Shown: one piece after another, positions 25,456-36,092 of the stretch
Layout: every line of letters begins with the position of its first letter
How positions within the stretch are numbered: position 1 is the stretch's first letter
Source: Rhodocyclales bacterium
GTDB lineage: Bacteria; Pseudomonadota; Gammaproteobacteria; Burkholderiales; Rhodocyclaceae
DNA length: 64,000 bases
Assembly: GCA_016235025.1 (NCBI GenBank)
Contig: JACRMV010000004.1
Span: 1-64,000, forward strand
Direction: 5' to 3'
The notes under the pieces: generated by a model
What the model saw: the letters and a program-made list of their open reading frames with translations, nothing else
What the model was told of the DNA's origin: nothing
The model's database searches: none
Program-made: the position numbers and the translations under genes

Positions 25456-26375
25456 GCCCGCTCCGCCACTTTCTCGCCCAGCAGCCCGGCCGGCCGCAAT
25501 ACCAGCACGCCAATCAGGACGAAGAAGGCGAACACGTCCTGATACTGGCTGCCCAGCACGCCACCGGTGAGATCGCCGATATAGCCGGCGCCGAGCGCCT
25601 CGATCACGCCCAGCAGCAGACCACCCACCACCGCCCCGGCGAGATTGCCGATGCCGCCCAGCACCGCCGCGGTGAAGGCCTTCAGGCCGAGCATGAAGCC
25701 CATGTTGTAGTGGGCAATGCCATAGTTGGCCGACACCAGCACACCGGCCAGCGCGGCCAGCGCCGAACCGATCAGGAAGGTCAGCGCGATGATGCGATTG
25801 GCATCAACTCCCATCAGCGCGGCGACGCCCGGATTCTCCGCCGTGGCGCGCATGGCGCGACCAAGCCGGGTGCGATTCACCAGAATCAGCAAGCTGGCCA
25901 TGGTCAGCGCCGCAACGCCAACGATGACGATTTGCACCGTGGTGATCTGCGCGCCCAAAAGTTGATGTGTCGTCTCCGGCAAAAGCGGTGGCACGGCATG
26001 ATAGCTGCGGCCCCAGAGCATCATCGCCAGCTGCTGGAGAATGATCGAGACGCCAATTGCGGTAATCAGCGGCGCCAGGCGCGGCGCATTGCGTAACGGA
26101 CGATAGGCGATGCGTTCGATCAATACGCCCAGCAGCATGCACACGACGGCGGCAAAGATGAAAGCAAGCACGAACACCACGGGGGCGGGGAAAGCAGCGG
26201 AAAGCAAAAATTTTGTTGCCGCCAGCGCCGTGAGCGCCCCCACCATCACCACTTCGCCGTGGGCGAAATTGATCATGCCGAGGATGCCATAAACGAGGGT
26301 ATAGCCCAGCGCCACCAGTGCGTAGATGCTGCCCAGGGTCAGGCCGTTGGCCACTTGCTGAAGAAAAATATCCAC
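25452..26375 (-). CDS. livH: Branched-chain amino acid ABC transporter permease LivH
   Basis: 307 residues, eight or so helices. The start MDIFLQQVANGLTLGSIYALVALGYTLVYGILGMINFAHGE is the family signature. First gene of livHMGF. The substrate-binding protein is encoded separately beyond the CBS gene. Confidence 0.96.
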   Translation of the reverse strand: MDIFLQQVANGLTLGSIYALVALGYTLVYGILGMINFAHGEVVMVGALTALAATKFLLSAAFPAPVVFVLAFIFAAVVCMLLGVLIERIAYRPLRNAPRLAPLITAIGVSIILQQLAMMLWGRSYHAVPPLLPETTHQLLGAQITTVQIVIVGVAALTMASLLILVNRTRLGRAMRATAENPGVAALMGVDANRIIALTFLIGSALAALAGVLVSANYGIAHYNMGFMLGLKAFTAAVLGGIGNLAGAVVGGLLLGVIEALGAGYIGDLTGGVLGSQYQDVFAFFVLIGVLVLRPAGLLGEKVAERA

Positions 26376-26537
26376 GGCGCGAATAATACGACAAGGGCGC
26401 GCTTTCCAACCGGCACGCCTTTGCTGTCACTACAGGCGAATGGCGACGGCCGGGAATGAATTGACAGGCCGATGGTGTGCGATGAGAATGCCCGTACGCC
26501 CCGCTGCGGGACGCCAAAAATAAACAGGAGGCCTGCC

Positions 26538-26972
26538 ATGCCGCAACGATCCATCCGATCGGTTATCCAAAAGCAAAAGGTTTTCACTTCCTCTCCCCAA
26601 ACCACCATCTTCCAGGTTGCCTGTGAAATGAAAGAGTTGGGACTGGGTACGGTTCTGGTGGTGGTCGATAAGCGCCTGGTCGGCATCTTTACCGAACGCG
26701 ATGTGCTCTATCGCGTGGTGGCCGAGGGGCGCGATCCGAAAATGACGCTGCTTGAACAAGTGATGACCCGCGATCCGCAAACGATCGGGCCCGACATACC
26801 CTTGGGACACGCCCTGCACATGATGTACGACGGCAACTTTCGGCATATGCCGGTGGTTGAGAACGGGATACCCCTCGGCATAATTTCGGTGCGGGATGCG
26901 CTCTCGCCTGAAATGGCCGAATTTGAATCCGACCTGAAGAGCCGCTCTCTCATCGCCGAAATTCTCGGCTGA
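26538..26972 (+). CDS. CBS-domain pair protein
   Basis: 144 residues from the ATG preceded by AGGAG. Two CBS motifs: about 15-65 (FQVACEMKELGLGTVLVVVDKRLVGIFTERDVLYRVV) and 75-130 (VMTRDPQTIGPDIPLGHALHMMYDGNFRHMPVVENGIPLGIISVRDAL). Stand-alone CBS pairs bind adenosyl nucleotides and regulate partners; none is evident here. It lies opposite to the liv genes, between livH and livK. Confidence 0.88.
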   Translation: MPQRSIRSVIQKQKVFTSSPQTTIFQVACEMKELGLGTVLVVVDKRLVGIFTERDVLYRVVAEGRDPKMTLLEQVMTRDPQTIGPDIPLGHALHMMYDGNFRHMPVVENGIPLGIISVRDALSPEMAEFESDLKSRSLIAEILG

Positions 26973-28169
26973 TCATTTCGCCCCAGGCGACGGCGCAGGG
27001 CTTGGGGCACCACCGATGGTGTCCAACGCTTCCCATTTGCCATTTCTGGCGATATAGAGGCTGATGGCGCCGTCGCTCAGGTCGCCCCGGGGATCAAACG
27101 TGATGCGGGTTGTCACCCCGGCATAATCCGTCTTTGGCAGTTCGGCCAGAATCTTTGCCGGTTCGCCAGACTGAGCACGCTTCGCCGCTGCCGCGACGAC
27201 CATCACAGCGTCATAGGCATAGGGGGCGTAAAGCTGGATTCCTGTGTTGAAGCGCGCCTTGTAGCGCTGCTCAAACGCAGCGCCGCCAGCCATCTTCGCC
27301 AACGGCACACCGGGCAACGAACAGTAACGGCCCTCGCCGGCATCGGCCGCATTCTTTAGAAAATCTGCAGTGCAGCCGCCATCGCCCATGAGGAATTTGG
27401 CCTCGATGCCCAGTTGCTTCATCTGTCGCGCCATCGGCGCCGCCTGCGGATCCATGCCGCCAAAGAAAATCAGATCGGGACGCTTGCCCTTGATCGTGGT
27501 CAGGATGGATTTGAAGTCGACCGACTTGTCGTCGGTGTGTTCTTCGGCCACCACCGTGGCGCCTGCGGCAATGGCGGCCTTCTTGAATTCCATCGCCAGG
27601 CCTTCGCCATAGGCGGTCTTATCGTCGATGACGGCAATGGTTTTGGCCTGCAGTTTGCCGACGGCATACTGTCCCAGCACCCGGCCTTGCTGCTCATCAT
27701 TGGCCATGACACGGAATGCCGTTTTGAAGCCCTGCCGGGTGTAGGCCGGATTGGTGGCCGAAGGCGACACCTGCGGAATACCGGCAGCAGCATAGAGCCT
27801 GGAAGCAGGTATCGTGGTGCCGGAATTGAGATGGCCGATGACGGCATTGACCTTGCCATCGACAAACTTCTGCGCCACCAGATTGCCCTGACGCGGGTCG
27901 GCCTGGTCATCTTCGCCCAGCAACTCAAACTTCACTGCCCGATCGCCAAACTTCAGCCCGGCCGCGTTGATCTCTTCGACGGCAAGGCGCGCACCGTTTT
28001 CATTGTCCTTGCCAATATGCGATTGCGGGCCGGTCAGCGGCGCGGCATGGCCGAGACGAATGGTAATCGGACCAGAAACGGAAGTAGCTGGTGGCGTCTC
28101 CTTGCTGCAGGCAAGAAGACCAAAAGTCATGGCCAGGGCAAGAGGGACGGTGGCAGTTGCAAGCTTCAT
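26973..28169 (-). CDS. livK: Branched-chain amino acid ABC transporter substrate-binding lipoprotein
   Basis: 398 residues from MKLATATVPLALAMTFGLLACSKE, with a lipobox GLLAC that would anchor the protein in a membrane after processing. Type I periplasmic binding fold, LivJ/LivK family (IRLGHAAPLTGPQSHIGKDNENGARLAVEEINAAG). Long for E. coli LivK because of the Ser/Pro/Ala-rich tail. Specificity could be leucine, isoleucine, valine or related amides. Confidence 0.9.
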   Translation of the reverse strand: MKLATATVPLALAMTFGLLACSKETPPATSVSGPITIRLGHAAPLTGPQSHIGKDNENGARLAVEEINAAGLKFGDRAVKFELLGEDDQADPRQGNLVAQKFVDGKVNAVIGHLNSGTTIPASRLYAAAGIPQVSPSATNPAYTRQGFKTAFRVMANDEQQGRVLGQYAVGKLQAKTIAVIDDKTAYGEGLAMEFKKAAIAAGATVVAEEHTDDKSVDFKSILTTIKGKRPDLIFFGGMDPQAAPMARQMKQLGIEAKFLMGDGGCTADFLKNAADAGEGRYCSLPGVPLAKMAGGAAFEQRYKARFNTGIQLYAPYAYDAVMVVAAAAKRAQSGEPAKILAELPKTDYAGVTTRITFDPRGDLSDGAISLYIARNGKWEALDTIGGAPSPAPSPGAK

Positions 28170-28207
28170 CGGGATGACTCCGGTCAGGATAGGGTTGTGG
28201 CAGATAC

Positions 28208-28239
28208 AAAAAAGCCAGCCGCAACGGACTGGCTTTTTT
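28208..28239. terminator. Bidirectional intrinsic terminator between cytochrome c and livK
   Basis: AAAAAAGCCAG (28208-28218) and CTGGCTTTTTT (28229-28239) form an 11-bp stem ending in T6 or A6 on either strand. It would end the cytochrome c transcript before livK. Confidence 0.9.
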
Positions 28240-28260
28240 GCTGAAGAACACCAATACGGA

Positions 28261-28575
28261 TTATTTGGCGCCGGCGAGAACCCATTTGACCAGGGTCTTG
28301 ATGTCCTCGTCCTTGACGGCGACATTCGGCGGCATCGGGATCGCGCCCCACGTACCGGAGCCGCCCTTCTTGACCTTTTCCACCAGTTTGGCTTCGGCCG
28401 TCTTGTCACCGGCATACTTCTTGGCAATCTCCTGGAAAGAAGGTCCGACCAGCTTTTTGTCCACAGCATGGCAGGCAAAGCAGGAACTCTTGGTCGCCAG
28501 ATCCTTGTTGGCGAAAGCCGGGGCAGAAGCCAGGACGCCGGCGGCGATGAAAGCGGAGATCACGACAGATTTCAT
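28261..28575 (-). CDS. Class I cytochrome c (c-551/c-552 type)
   Basis: 104 residues. Signal peptide ending APAFA-N (about 1-22), heme site CFACH (32-36), and the distal Met ligand in GAIPMPPN. Monoheme periplasmic electron carrier, likely donor to nitrite reductase or cytochrome c oxidase. Monocistronic by the flanking terminator. Confidence 0.95.
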   Translation of the reverse strand: MKSVVISAFIAAGVLASAPAFANKDLATKSSCFACHAVDKKLVGPSFQEIAKKYAGDKTAEAKLVEKVKKGGSGTWGAIPMPPNVAVKDEDIKTLVKWVLAGAK

Positions 28576-28629
28576 GTTGAATTCCTTTTTGGATAAATAT
28601 TAAAAGTTCGAGTTCGGATTTTACCTGAC

Positions 28630-30684
28630 TTACAAGACTTCGTTCTGGGCGTTGAGCATCTGCCTCGCCTCATCCAATTGCTCTATGGGCGGCAGGCAAT
28701 TAACGCCGCGACACACCCAAGCGTTGACATGGTCACTTTCCGGTTTGTTCAAAATTGCTGGCAAACCAACCGTACCGTTAGGCAACGCCAGGATCATCTG
28801 TCGCAGATTGGCGCTCGTTCCCAGCTGCTCCTGCCACTCGCGAACCTGATCCGTTGGCCCCCTCAAAATAACGATATCCGGCGGAGTGAGTGCTTCATCC
28901 AGGGCAAGCAGCAGACTGGAAAAACCCGCTGTCGAATGGCTGATCTGTGGCCAGAAGAGGCGCAGCGTGCGCTCTGCTGCCGCCATGTAACGCAGTTCAC
29001 CCAGAAGATGGCCCAATCGCTGCAAGGCGAACGCGGCGATGCCATTACCCGCCGGCGTGGCGTTATCGTGACCGGTCTTGGGCCGCAGGATCAGTGTTTC
29101 GTGGTCGTGCGCAGTGAAGAAAAACCCGCCTTCGGCATCTTCAAACCGGGTCAGCAGGGTGTCCGCCAATTCGATGGCGAAAGCCAGGTCCTCCGGCTGA
29201 AATTTGGCCTGCATCACTTCCAGCAGCGCGGCGAGCAAGAAGGCATGATCGTCAAGGTAGGCCGGATGCTGCACTACATCACCACGCGAGGTAGCGAACA
29301 GGCGGCCCTCGCGCCAATGCGTGCGGCGCAGGAAATCCAGTGCGGCACGCGCCGAAGCCAGCCAGTCGGGACGCCCGAAGAGACGCGCAGCGCGCGCCAT
29401 GCCTTCGATCATCAACGCATTCCAGCTGCTCAGAATCTTGTCGTCGCAGCCGGGGCGCACGCGCTTTTCACGGGCGGCGTAAAGCGTCTGGCGCACCGTC
29501 TCGAGCAGAGGTCGATCGCTCTCCGCGAGCGGACGGGCGACCTTCAGATGCCAGTGGCCTTCGAAGTTCGGGGCACGGTCCAGACCCCAATGCGGCGCCG
29601 CGACCTGCCATTGCTCCGCTGTCAGCAGCGATTGAATCTCCGCCCGCGGCCAGACGTAATACTTGCCCTCTTCCCCTTCGGAATCGGCATCGAGCGAGGA
29701 GTAATAACCGCCTCCGGGCGCCTGCATCTCGCGCATGACCCAGGCGGCCGTCGCATCGGCCACCCTGGCGTAGAGCGGATCCTGCGTCTGCCGCCAGGCT
29801 TCGGCATACAGCCCCAGCAACAACCCGTTGTCATACAACATTTTCTCGAAATGCGGGATTTCCCAGCGCTGATCGACGCTGTAGCGGCAAAACCCGCCGC
29901 CGATCTGGTCGTAGAGGCCACCTTCGGCCATCCGCGTCAGGGTAGTCAGCGCCATGTGTTTCAGCCGCGGCTCGCTCTCGCGCAGCAGAAACAACAGGTC
30001 AGGCGCATGAGGAAATTTTGGCGCGCCACCGAACCCGCCATATTCCGGATCGAAATTTTGCGCCATCGCGTCTCCCGCTCTTCGCAGGGGTGTGGCGCTG
30101 AATCCGGCGGGAAAAGCCGGCGCTGGTGATACGGCGGGGGTGGCAACGGTAGCGGCCAGCGCCCGGCAGAATTCGCTGTTTTGACTAGCGATCTCGGCAC
30201 GTCGTGTGGCGAACACGGCGGCCACCCGCTCGCACAGGTCGGTGAAGGCCGGCAGGCCGTGACGCGACGTCTTGGGGAAATAGGTACCGCCATAAAACGG
30301 CACGCCATCCGGGGTCAGGAACAGGGTCAGCGGCCAACCGCCGGGCCGACCAGTGAGCATCTGGTGCGCGGTCTGGTAAATCTGGTCGAGATCGGGACGT
30401 TCTTCGCGATCGACCTTGATGTTGATGAACAGCCGGTTCATCACCGCCGCCACGCCTGCATCCTCGAAGGATTCATGCGCCATGACATGGCACCAGTGGC
30501 AGGCCGAATAACCGATGGACAACAAAATCGGCCGGTTCTCCCGCCGCGCCGCGCCCAGCGACTGCTCATCCCACGGCTGCCATGCCACCGGATTGGTGGC
30601 ATGCTGGAGCAGATACGGGGAGGTGGAGGACGCCAACCGGTTGCGGTCAACGGAAACAGAAGGAATGGACATGGCAGGCCCCAT
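28630..30684 (-). CDS. Thioredoxin-domain protein of the DUF255/YyaL family
   Basis: 684 residues, or 680 if the ATG at 30672 is used. The N-terminal thioredoxin-like domain has [16 protein letters not shown] with the CxxC pair, followed by a long (alpha/alpha)6-barrel-like part resembling N-acylglucosamine epimerase folds ([44 protein letters not shown]). Family function is unclear; the human homologue is SPATA20. The N-terminal insert SPAPAFPAG coincides with a copy of the 25-bp element. Confidence 0.9.
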   Translation of the reverse strand: MGPAMSIPSVSVDRNRLASSTSPYLLQHATNPVAWQPWDEQSLGAARRENRPILLSIGYSACHWCHVMAHESFEDAGVAAVMNRLFINIKVDREERPDLDQIYQTAHQMLTGRPGGWPLTLFLTPDGVPFYGGTYFPKTSRHGLPAFTDLCERVAAVFATRRAEIASQNSEFCRALAATVATPAVSPAPAFPAGFSATPLRRAGDAMAQNFDPEYGGFGGAPKFPHAPDLLFLLRESEPRLKHMALTTLTRMAEGGLYDQIGGGFCRYSVDQRWEIPHFEKMLYDNGLLLGLYAEAWRQTQDPLYARVADATAAWVMREMQAPGGGYYSSLDADSEGEEGKYYVWPRAEIQSLLTAEQWQVAAPHWGLDRAPNFEGHWHLKVARPLAESDRPLLETVRQTLYAAREKRVRPGCDDKILSSWNALMIEGMARAARLFGRPDWLASARAALDFLRRTHWREGRLFATSRGDVVQHPAYLDDHAFLLAALLEVMQAKFQPEDLAFAIELADTLLTRFEDAEGGFFFTAHDHETLILRPKTGHDNATPAGNGIAAFALQRLGHLLGELRYMAAAERTLRLFWPQISHSTAGFSSLLLALDEALTPPDIVILRGPTDQVREWQEQLGTSANLRQMILALPNGTVGLPAILNKPESDHVNAWVCRGVNCLPPIEQLDEARQMLNAQNEVL
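30112..30136 (+). repeat. Dispersed 25-bp element, copy 7
   Basis: One difference from the consensus; inside the DUF255 gene and read there, on the minus strand, as AVSPAPAF. Confidence 0.75.
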
Positions 30685-30732
30685 GAAAGAGACCGGAATA
30701 ATACCCGATAAGACTACTCGGTTATAGGCTGC

Positions 30733-31137
30733 TCATATACCCATATCCTCGAAAATCCTGTTGAGTTTTTCTTGCAAGGCATCGGCAGTGAAGGGTTTCG
30801 CGATACAGCCGGAGGCGCCTGCCTGGGTGGCCGCAGCCAGGTTTTCCTTCTTTCTGTCGGCAACGATCATGAGGAAAGGGACTTCCTTGAGCCGGGGATC
30901 GGAGCGGACGTGCCGCAACAGGGTGAGACCATCCATTTCAGGCATGTTCCAGTCGGAGACGACGAACTGGAAATCGCCGGCGCGCAGCTTGTCCAGGGCG
31001 ATGGCGCCATCTTCTGCTTCCTCGACATGAGTGAAACCGAGTTCCTTGAGCAGATTCCGGACGATGCGACGCATGTTCGCAAAATCATCGGCCACAAGAA
31101 ACTTGAGTGAAGTGCGATCAACGCCGGTGCTGTCCAT
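30733..31137 (-). CDS. CheY-like single-domain response regulator with altered switch residues
   Basis: 134 residues, clearly CheY by sequence ([62 protein letters not shown]). Phosphorylation Asp62, the acidic pair Asp17-Asp18 and Lys114 are kept. The two residues that transmit the signal in E. coli CheY are changed: Thr87 is Val92 and Tyr106 is Cys111. No chemotaxis genes are adjacent, so it is an orphan copy that may have a different output. Confidence 0.88.
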   Translation of the reverse strand: MDSTGVDRTSLKFLVADDFANMRRIVRNLLKELGFTHVEEAEDGAIALDKLRAGDFQFVVSDWNMPEMDGLTLLRHVRSDPRLKEVPFLMIVADRKKENLAAATQAGASGCIAKPFTADALQEKLNRIFEDMGI

Positions 31138-31263
31138 ACCAAGGCCAAGTGCAGGGAATGGCGCACACTATGCCCCATCCTGTCGCCTGCCAAAACGGCG
31201 AATACCGCCGCAACCGGCGCGTTATCCTCACACCCGTGGCCGCTGCGCGCCCCGGGCGACGGC

Positions 31264-33111
31264 TCACTCGATCTGGCTGACGTCGCGCACCGCGCCCCGG
31301 TCGGCCGAAGTCGCCAGCGCGGCATAGGCGCGCAGGGCCGGGGAGACGTGGCGCACCCGGCTCACCGGTTTCCAGGCGCGGGAACCCCTGGCCTCCATCG
31401 CCGCACGCCGTGTCGCCAGCACCGACCTTTCGACCGCCAGGTGAATGCGCCGATTGGGGATGTCGATTTCGATGGTATCGCCTTCCTCCACCAGCGCAAT
31501 CGCCCCGCCTGCCGCTGCCTCGGGCGAGGCATGGCCGATCGACAACCCCGAGGTGCCGCCCGAAAAACGTCCGTCGGTGAGCAGCGCGCACACCTTGCCC
31601 AGGCCTTTCGACTTCAGGTAGGACGTCGGATAGAGCATTTCCTGCATGCCGGGACCGCCCTTGGGGCCTTCGTAGAGAACAATGACGATGTCGCCGGCAA
31701 CGATCTGGTCGGCGAGGATTTTTTCCACTGCCTCTTCCTGCGATTCGCAGACCCGGGCGCGGCCGGTAAATTTAAGGATCGAATCGTCGACACCGGCCGT
31801 CTTGACGATGCAGCCCATCTCGGCGATGTTGCCGAACAGCACGGCGAGGCCGCCATCCTGTGAATAGGCGTTGGCCTGGTCGCGAATGCAACCGTTGCTG
31901 CGGTCGAGGTCCAGTTCCGGATAGCGCCGATCCTGCGAGAACGCGGTCTGCGTGGGAACGCCGCCGGGCGCCGCGCGATAGAAGTCGAACACGCCCACGT
32001 CATGCGCCTGGATCACGTCCCAGGTCGCGATGGCTTCGCCCATCGTCCGGGCATGCACCGTCGGCAAGTTGCGATGAATCAATCCGGCGCGGTCGAGTTC
32101 GCCCAGAATTGCCATGATGCCGCCGGCGCGGTGCACGTCTTCCATGTGATATTTCTGCGTCGCCGGCGCCACCTTGGCCAGGCAGGGTACATGACGCGAG
32201 AGGCGATCGATGTCCTGCAACGTGAAATCGATCTCCGCCTCGTGCGCCGCGGCCAGCAGATGCAGCACGGTGTTGGTCGAGCCGCCCATGCTGATGTCCA
32301 GCGTCATCGCATTCTCGAAGGCGCCGAACGAGGCGATGTTGCGCGGCAGGGCGCTGGCATCGTCCTGCTCGTACCAGCGTTTGCACAGCTCGACCACCGT
32401 GCGTCCGGCGCGCAAAAAGAGCTGCTTGCGATCGGCATGCGTCGCCAGCAGCGAGCCGTTGCCGGGCAGCGCCAGGCCCAGCGCCTCGGTCAGGCAGTTC
32501 ATCGAATTGGCGGTGAACATCCCCGAGCACGAGCCGCAGGTGGGGCAGGCGGAGCGCTCCATCTCGGCCACCTCCGCATCGCTGTTGCAGGAATCGGCCG
32601 CCTCGACCATCGCATCGACCAGATCAACCTTGCGGAACTGGCCGTGCCACTGCACCTTGCCTGCCTCCATCGGCCCGCCGGAGACGAATACCACCGGAAT
32701 ATTGAGGCGCAGCGCCGCCATCAACATCCCCGGCGTGATCTTGTCGCAGTTGGAAATGCACACCATCGCATCGGCGCAGTGGGCATTGACCATGTATTCC
32801 ACCGAATCGGCAATCAGCTCGCGCGAGGGCAGCGAATACAGCATCCCGCCGTGGCCCATGGCGATGCCGTCATCGACCGCGATGGTATTGAATTCCTTGG
32901 CCACGCCGCCGGCCGCCTCGATCTCGCGCGCCACCAGCTGGCCGAGGTCTTTCAAATGCACGTGGCCCGGTACGAACTGGGTGAAGGAATTGACCACGGC
33001 GATGATCGGTTTGCCGAAATCGCCTTCCTTCATACCGGTGGCGCGCCACAGGGCGCGGGCGCCGGCCATGTTGCGGCCGTGGGTGGAAGTACGGGAACGG
33101 TAGGCAGGCAT
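31264..33111 (-). CDS. ilvD: Dihydroxy-acid dehydratase
   Basis: 615 residues from [26 protein letters not shown]. Iron-sulfur cysteines in [12 protein letters not shown] and [19 protein letters not shown]; the C-terminal [19 protein letters not shown] is conserved. Third common step of isoleucine/valine synthesis. Earlier in-frame codons lack similarity. The start is close to, and divergent from, lgt. Confidence 0.97.
   Translation of the reverse strand: MPAYRSRTSTHGRNMAGARALWRATGMKEGDFGKPIIAVVNSFTQFVPGHVHLKDLGQLVAREIEAAGGVAKEFNTIAVDDGIAMGHGGMLYSLPSRELIADSVEYMVNAHCADAMVCISNCDKITPGMLMAALRLNIPVVFVSGGPMEAGKVQWHGQFRKVDLVDAMVEAADSCNSDAEVAEMERSACPTCGSCSGMFTANSMNCLTEALGLALPGNGSLLATHADRKQLFLRAGRTVVELCKRWYEQDDASALPRNIASFGAFENAMTLDISMGGSTNTVLHLLAAAHEAEIDFTLQDIDRLSRHVPCLAKVAPATQKYHMEDVHRAGGIMAILGELDRAGLIHRNLPTVHARTMGEAIATWDVIQAHDVGVFDFYRAAPGGVPTQTAFSQDRRYPELDLDRSNGCIRDQANAYSQDGGLAVLFGNIAEMGCIVKTAGVDDSILKFTGRARVCESQEEAVEKILADQIVAGDIVIVLYEGPKGGPGMQEMLYPTSYLKSKGLGKVCALLTDGRFSGGTSGLSIGHASPEAAAGGAIALVEEGDTIEIDIPNRRIHLAVERSVLATRRAAMEARGSRAWKPVSRVRHVSPALRAYAALATSADRGAVRDVSQIE
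31406..31430 (-). repeat. Dispersed 25-bp element, copy 8 (degenerate)
   Basis: Four differences from the consensus on the minus strand; in the C-terminal codons of ilvD (RSVLATRR). Confidence 0.35.
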
Positions 33112-33184
33112 GAGAGTCTCCGGTGTGGCGAAATGCGCCGTGTCACTTAGAATCCGGATTCTAGCCCAAGCCTTCATCAGACTC

Positions 33185-33973
33185 ATGCTGATTCATCCCC
33201 AGTTCGACCCCATCGCCCTTCACCTCGGCCCGCTCGCCGTGCGCTGGTATGGGCTGATGTATCTCGCCGGCTTCCTGGCCTTTCTCGGACTCGGCAAGCG
33301 CCGCGCGGCACGTCAGTCCTGGCACAGCATGAGCACCACCGATGTTGACGACCTGCTGTTCTACGGCGCGCTCGGCGTGGTGCTCGGCGGCCGGCTGGGG
33401 CAGGTGCTGTTCTACGAGCCAGGATATTACTTCAGCCATCCCTTTGAAATTCTCGCCGTGTGGAAGGGCGGCATGAGCTTCCACGGCGGCTTCCTCGGTG
33501 TGCTGCTGGCGATGGTGCTGTGGGCGCGAAAGAGTGGCAAGACCTTTTTCCAGGTCACCGATTTCATCGCCCCGCTGGTGCCATTGGGGCTAATGGCGGG
33601 ACGCATCGGCAACTTCATCAACGGCGAACTGTGGGGTCGCGTGGCCGATGCCGCGCTGCCCTGGGCGATGATTTTTCCGCAGGTCGATGCCCTGCCGCGC
33701 CACCCCTCGCCTCTGTATCAGGCAGCTGGCGAAGGCTTGCTGCTGTTCGTCATACTCTGGATTTATTCCGCGCGGCAGCGCTCGCCGGGCGCGGTCTCCG
33801 GCGCATTCCTGGTTGGCTACGGCGTACTGCGTTCGGCTGCGGAGTTTTTCCGCGAACCGGATGCCGGCGTTTTCGGCTTTTCTTACACCGTCAGCATGGG
33901 GCAGTGGCTGTCCCTGCCGATGGTTGTCCTCGGGCTCTGGCTGCTGCTGCGCAAGCCGCCGGTTGAACGATAA
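33185..33973 (+). CDS. lgt: Prolipoprotein diacylglyceryl transferase
   Basis: 262 residues from [27 protein letters not shown]. Seven-helix membrane enzyme with the Lgt signature [14 protein letters not shown] and the His motif near SFHGGFLGV. It adds the diacylglyceryl group to the lipobox Cys of prolipoproteins such as LivK here. Its TAA stop overlaps a copy of the 25-bp element. Confidence 0.95.
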   Translation: MLIHPQFDPIALHLGPLAVRWYGLMYLAGFLAFLGLGKRRAARQSWHSMSTTDVDDLLFYGALGVVLGGRLGQVLFYEPGYYFSHPFEILAVWKGGMSFHGGFLGVLLAMVLWARKSGKTFFQVTDFIAPLVPLGLMAGRIGNFINGELWGRVADAALPWAMIFPQVDALPRHPSPLYQAAGEGLLLFVILWIYSARQRSPGAVSGAFLVGYGVLRSAAEFFREPDAGVFGFSYTVSMGQWLSLPMVVLGLWLLLRKPPVER

Positions 33974-33996
33974 AAGTCGGCGCTGATGAGACGGCG
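33972..33996 (+). repeat. Dispersed 25-bp element, copy 9
   Basis: Two differences from the consensus; begins inside the lgt stop codon (33971-33973). Confidence 0.75.
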
Positions 33997-34068
33997 CCCG
34001 CGCGGACGCCCTGAATCGAGCTTCGCTCATCAGTTGATTCCAGCCAGCCACGCGGCAAAGGAGCCGTG

Positions 34069-34929
34069 CTAGCGAAACACCACGGTCTTGTTGCCATGCA
34101 CCAGCACGCGGTCTTCCAGATGGAAGCGCAGGCCGCGTGCAAGCACGGTCTTTTCAATGTCCTTGCCATAGCGCACCATGTCCTCGACCGAGTCGGAATG
34201 ATCGATGCGGATCACGTCCTGCTCGATGATCGGCCCCTGATCGAGGTCGGCGGTAACGTAATGGCAGGTGGCGCCAATCAGCTTGACGCCGCGCGTATAG
34301 GCCTGGTGATACGGCTTGGCGCCGACAAACGAGGGCAGGAAGCTGTGATGGATGTTGATGATGCGCCCCGAATAGGCGGCGCACAGCTCGGACGGCAGAA
34401 CCTGCATGTAACGCGCCAGCACCATGGTGTCGCCCTGCGCCGCCTCAAACAGGCGCTGCACTTCGGCGTAGGCCTGTGGCTTGTTCTCCGGAGTGACAGG
34501 CACATGATGGAATGGAATGCCGTGCCACTCGACGAAGCCGCGAAAGGTGTCGTGGTTCGAGATCACGCAGGCGATGTCGATGTTCAGTTCCTGCGCCTGC
34601 CAGCGCGCCAGGAGGTCGTACAGGCAATGCTCCTGCTGGCTCACCAGCACCACCACGCGCTTCTTCCTGGCGGAATCGGTGATGCGCCAATCCATTTGCA
34701 ACGCGTTCGCCAGCGGCGAAAACTGGCGACAAAACTCATCCAGCCCGAACGGCAGCGAAGCCGCCTTGATCTCGATGCGCATGAAATAGCGGCTGTCCAG
34801 CGCATCGGCATGAAAGCTCGACTCGAGAATCCAGCCGCCATGTCCGGTGATGAAGCCGGTGACGCGGGCGATGATGCCGACCTGATCGGGACAGGAGGCG
34901 CTCAGTGTGTAGAAGTGATCCTGATGCAT
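34069..34929 (-). CDS. purU: Formyltetrahydrofolate deformylase
   Basis: 286 residues. N-terminal ACT domain (LSASCPDQVGIIARVTGFITGHGG) and C-terminal formyltransferase-like domain with catalytic Asn/His/Asp in NIHHSFLPSF and GATCHYVTADLDQGPIIEQD. It hydrolyses 10-formyl-THF to THF and formate; formate feeds PurT, which is encoded 10 kb away. The downstream end is clear of other genes. Confidence 0.95.
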   Translation of the reverse strand: MHQDHFYTLSASCPDQVGIIARVTGFITGHGGWILESSFHADALDSRYFMRIEIKAASLPFGLDEFCRQFSPLANALQMDWRITDSARKKRVVVLVSQQEHCLYDLLARWQAQELNIDIACVISNHDTFRGFVEWHGIPFHHVPVTPENKPQAYAEVQRLFEAAQGDTMVLARYMQVLPSELCAAYSGRIINIHHSFLPSFVGAKPYHQAYTRGVKLIGATCHYVTADLDQGPIIEQDVIRIDHSDSVEDMVRYGKDIEKTVLARGLRFHLEDRVLVHGNKTVVFR

Positions 34930-34930
34930 G

Positions 34931-35539
34931 TCAGATACGCGCCGCCGCCTTGTCGATTTCAGTACGCAGTTCCGCGTAGTTCATGGTCACCGGAAATTGC
35001 GGGAACTCGTCGATCACGTTCTGCGGCGGATGAAACAGGATGCCGGCATGCGCCTCGCCCAGCATTGCGGTGTCATTGTAGGAATCGCCGGCGGCGATGA
35101 CCTTGAAATTGAGTTCCTTGAACCGCTGCACCGATTCCTTTTTCTGGTTCGGCATGCGCAGGTGGTAATTCACCAGGAAGCCGGCGGCATCGGCCTCCAG
35201 CTTGTGACAGAACAGGGTCGGCATGCCCAGTTGCGCCATCAGCGGCATGGCGAATTCATAGAAGGTGTCAGAGAGGATGATGACCTGGAAATCGCGCCGC
35301 AAAGTATCGAGAAACTCCTTCGCCCCCGCCATCGGCCCCATTTCGGCGATGACTTTCTGGATGTCGGGCAGCCCCAGCTTGTGCGTCTTCAAGAGTTCCA
35401 GCCGATACTTCATCAGCGTGTCGTAATCCGGCTCGTCGCGCGTAGTGCGGCGCAGCTCCGGGATGCCGGTGCGGTTGGCGAACTCGATCCAGATTTCCGG
35501 AACGAGCACGCCTTCAAGGTCAAGACAAACGAGCTGCAC
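34931..35539 (-). CDS. thrH: Phosphoserine phosphatase / homoserine phosphotransferase ThrH
   Basis: 202 residues from a GTG at 35537-35539 with TTGGAG placed 8-9 bases upstream; the reading begins VQLVCLDLEGVLVPEIW. HAD motif I is DLEGV, motif II ILSDTFYEF, motif III/IV AAGDSYNDTAML. Bifunctional ThrH moves phosphate from phosphoserine to homoserine or water. It precedes purU by one base. Confidence 0.92.
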   Translation of the reverse strand: MQLVCLDLEGVLVPEIWIEFANRTGIPELRRTTRDEPDYDTLMKYRLELLKTHKLGLPDIQKVIAEMGPMAGAKEFLDTLRRDFQVIILSDTFYEFAMPLMAQLGMPTLFCHKLEADAAGFLVNYHLRMPNQKKESVQRFKELNFKVIAAGDSYNDTAMLGEAHAGILFHPPQNVIDEFPQFPVTMNYAELRTEIDKAAARI

Positions 35540-35778
35540 GAAAGATTCTCCAAAAAATTTCCAAAGGGACGCACCGCGCTGGCGATACGGTACGAAAACG
35601 CCGAAAGGATCGAATAGTACCCGACCTCGCCAGCCGCAACGCGCCCTGGGTGCACTGCCTGACGCGTGCCCCCGTGATTTTGCTGCGCCCTGCCAGGGTT
35701 TACCGTGACTCCTGAAAAATTCCGGATCGCCCCGCGACATTGATATCCCGGCAGCCAGCGCCTGCCCGATGGCGCGAT

Positions 35779-36000
35779 TCAGATGGCAGCGCGCACCAGC
35801 CGGATATCTGTTTCGCGATCCACGAATTGCCATTCTTCCGTAGCACGCAGCTCGGCCAGTAAATCATCGAATGCCGCTTCATCGGCGGGCCCATATTCAA
35901 ACCAGGTGATGAAATCAAACGGCTCGGCTTCCGAAATGTCGCGGCAGTGATGCAGGCGCCGCGCAATCGGCGGCAGACATTTGAGGCCAATCCTGCCGTG
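35779..36000 (-). pseudogene. C-terminal remnant of a chlorite-dismutase-like protein
   Basis: About 71 codons (IGLKCLPPIARRLHHCRDI through TDIRLVRAAI) match the end of a family usually annotated as chlorite dismutase-like, which normally has about 130 further residues upstream. The sequence before 36000 has no family similarity and no start, so the 5' two thirds are missing. The family name is from memory. Confidence 0.6.
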
Positions 36001-36092
36001 TGCGACTGAAACGGTCGAAGAGCGGGTTACTGCATGCTCCTGCGCATCACACGGTGTTGCGCCAGCAGGCTGGCGTGATGGAATGAATCCCG

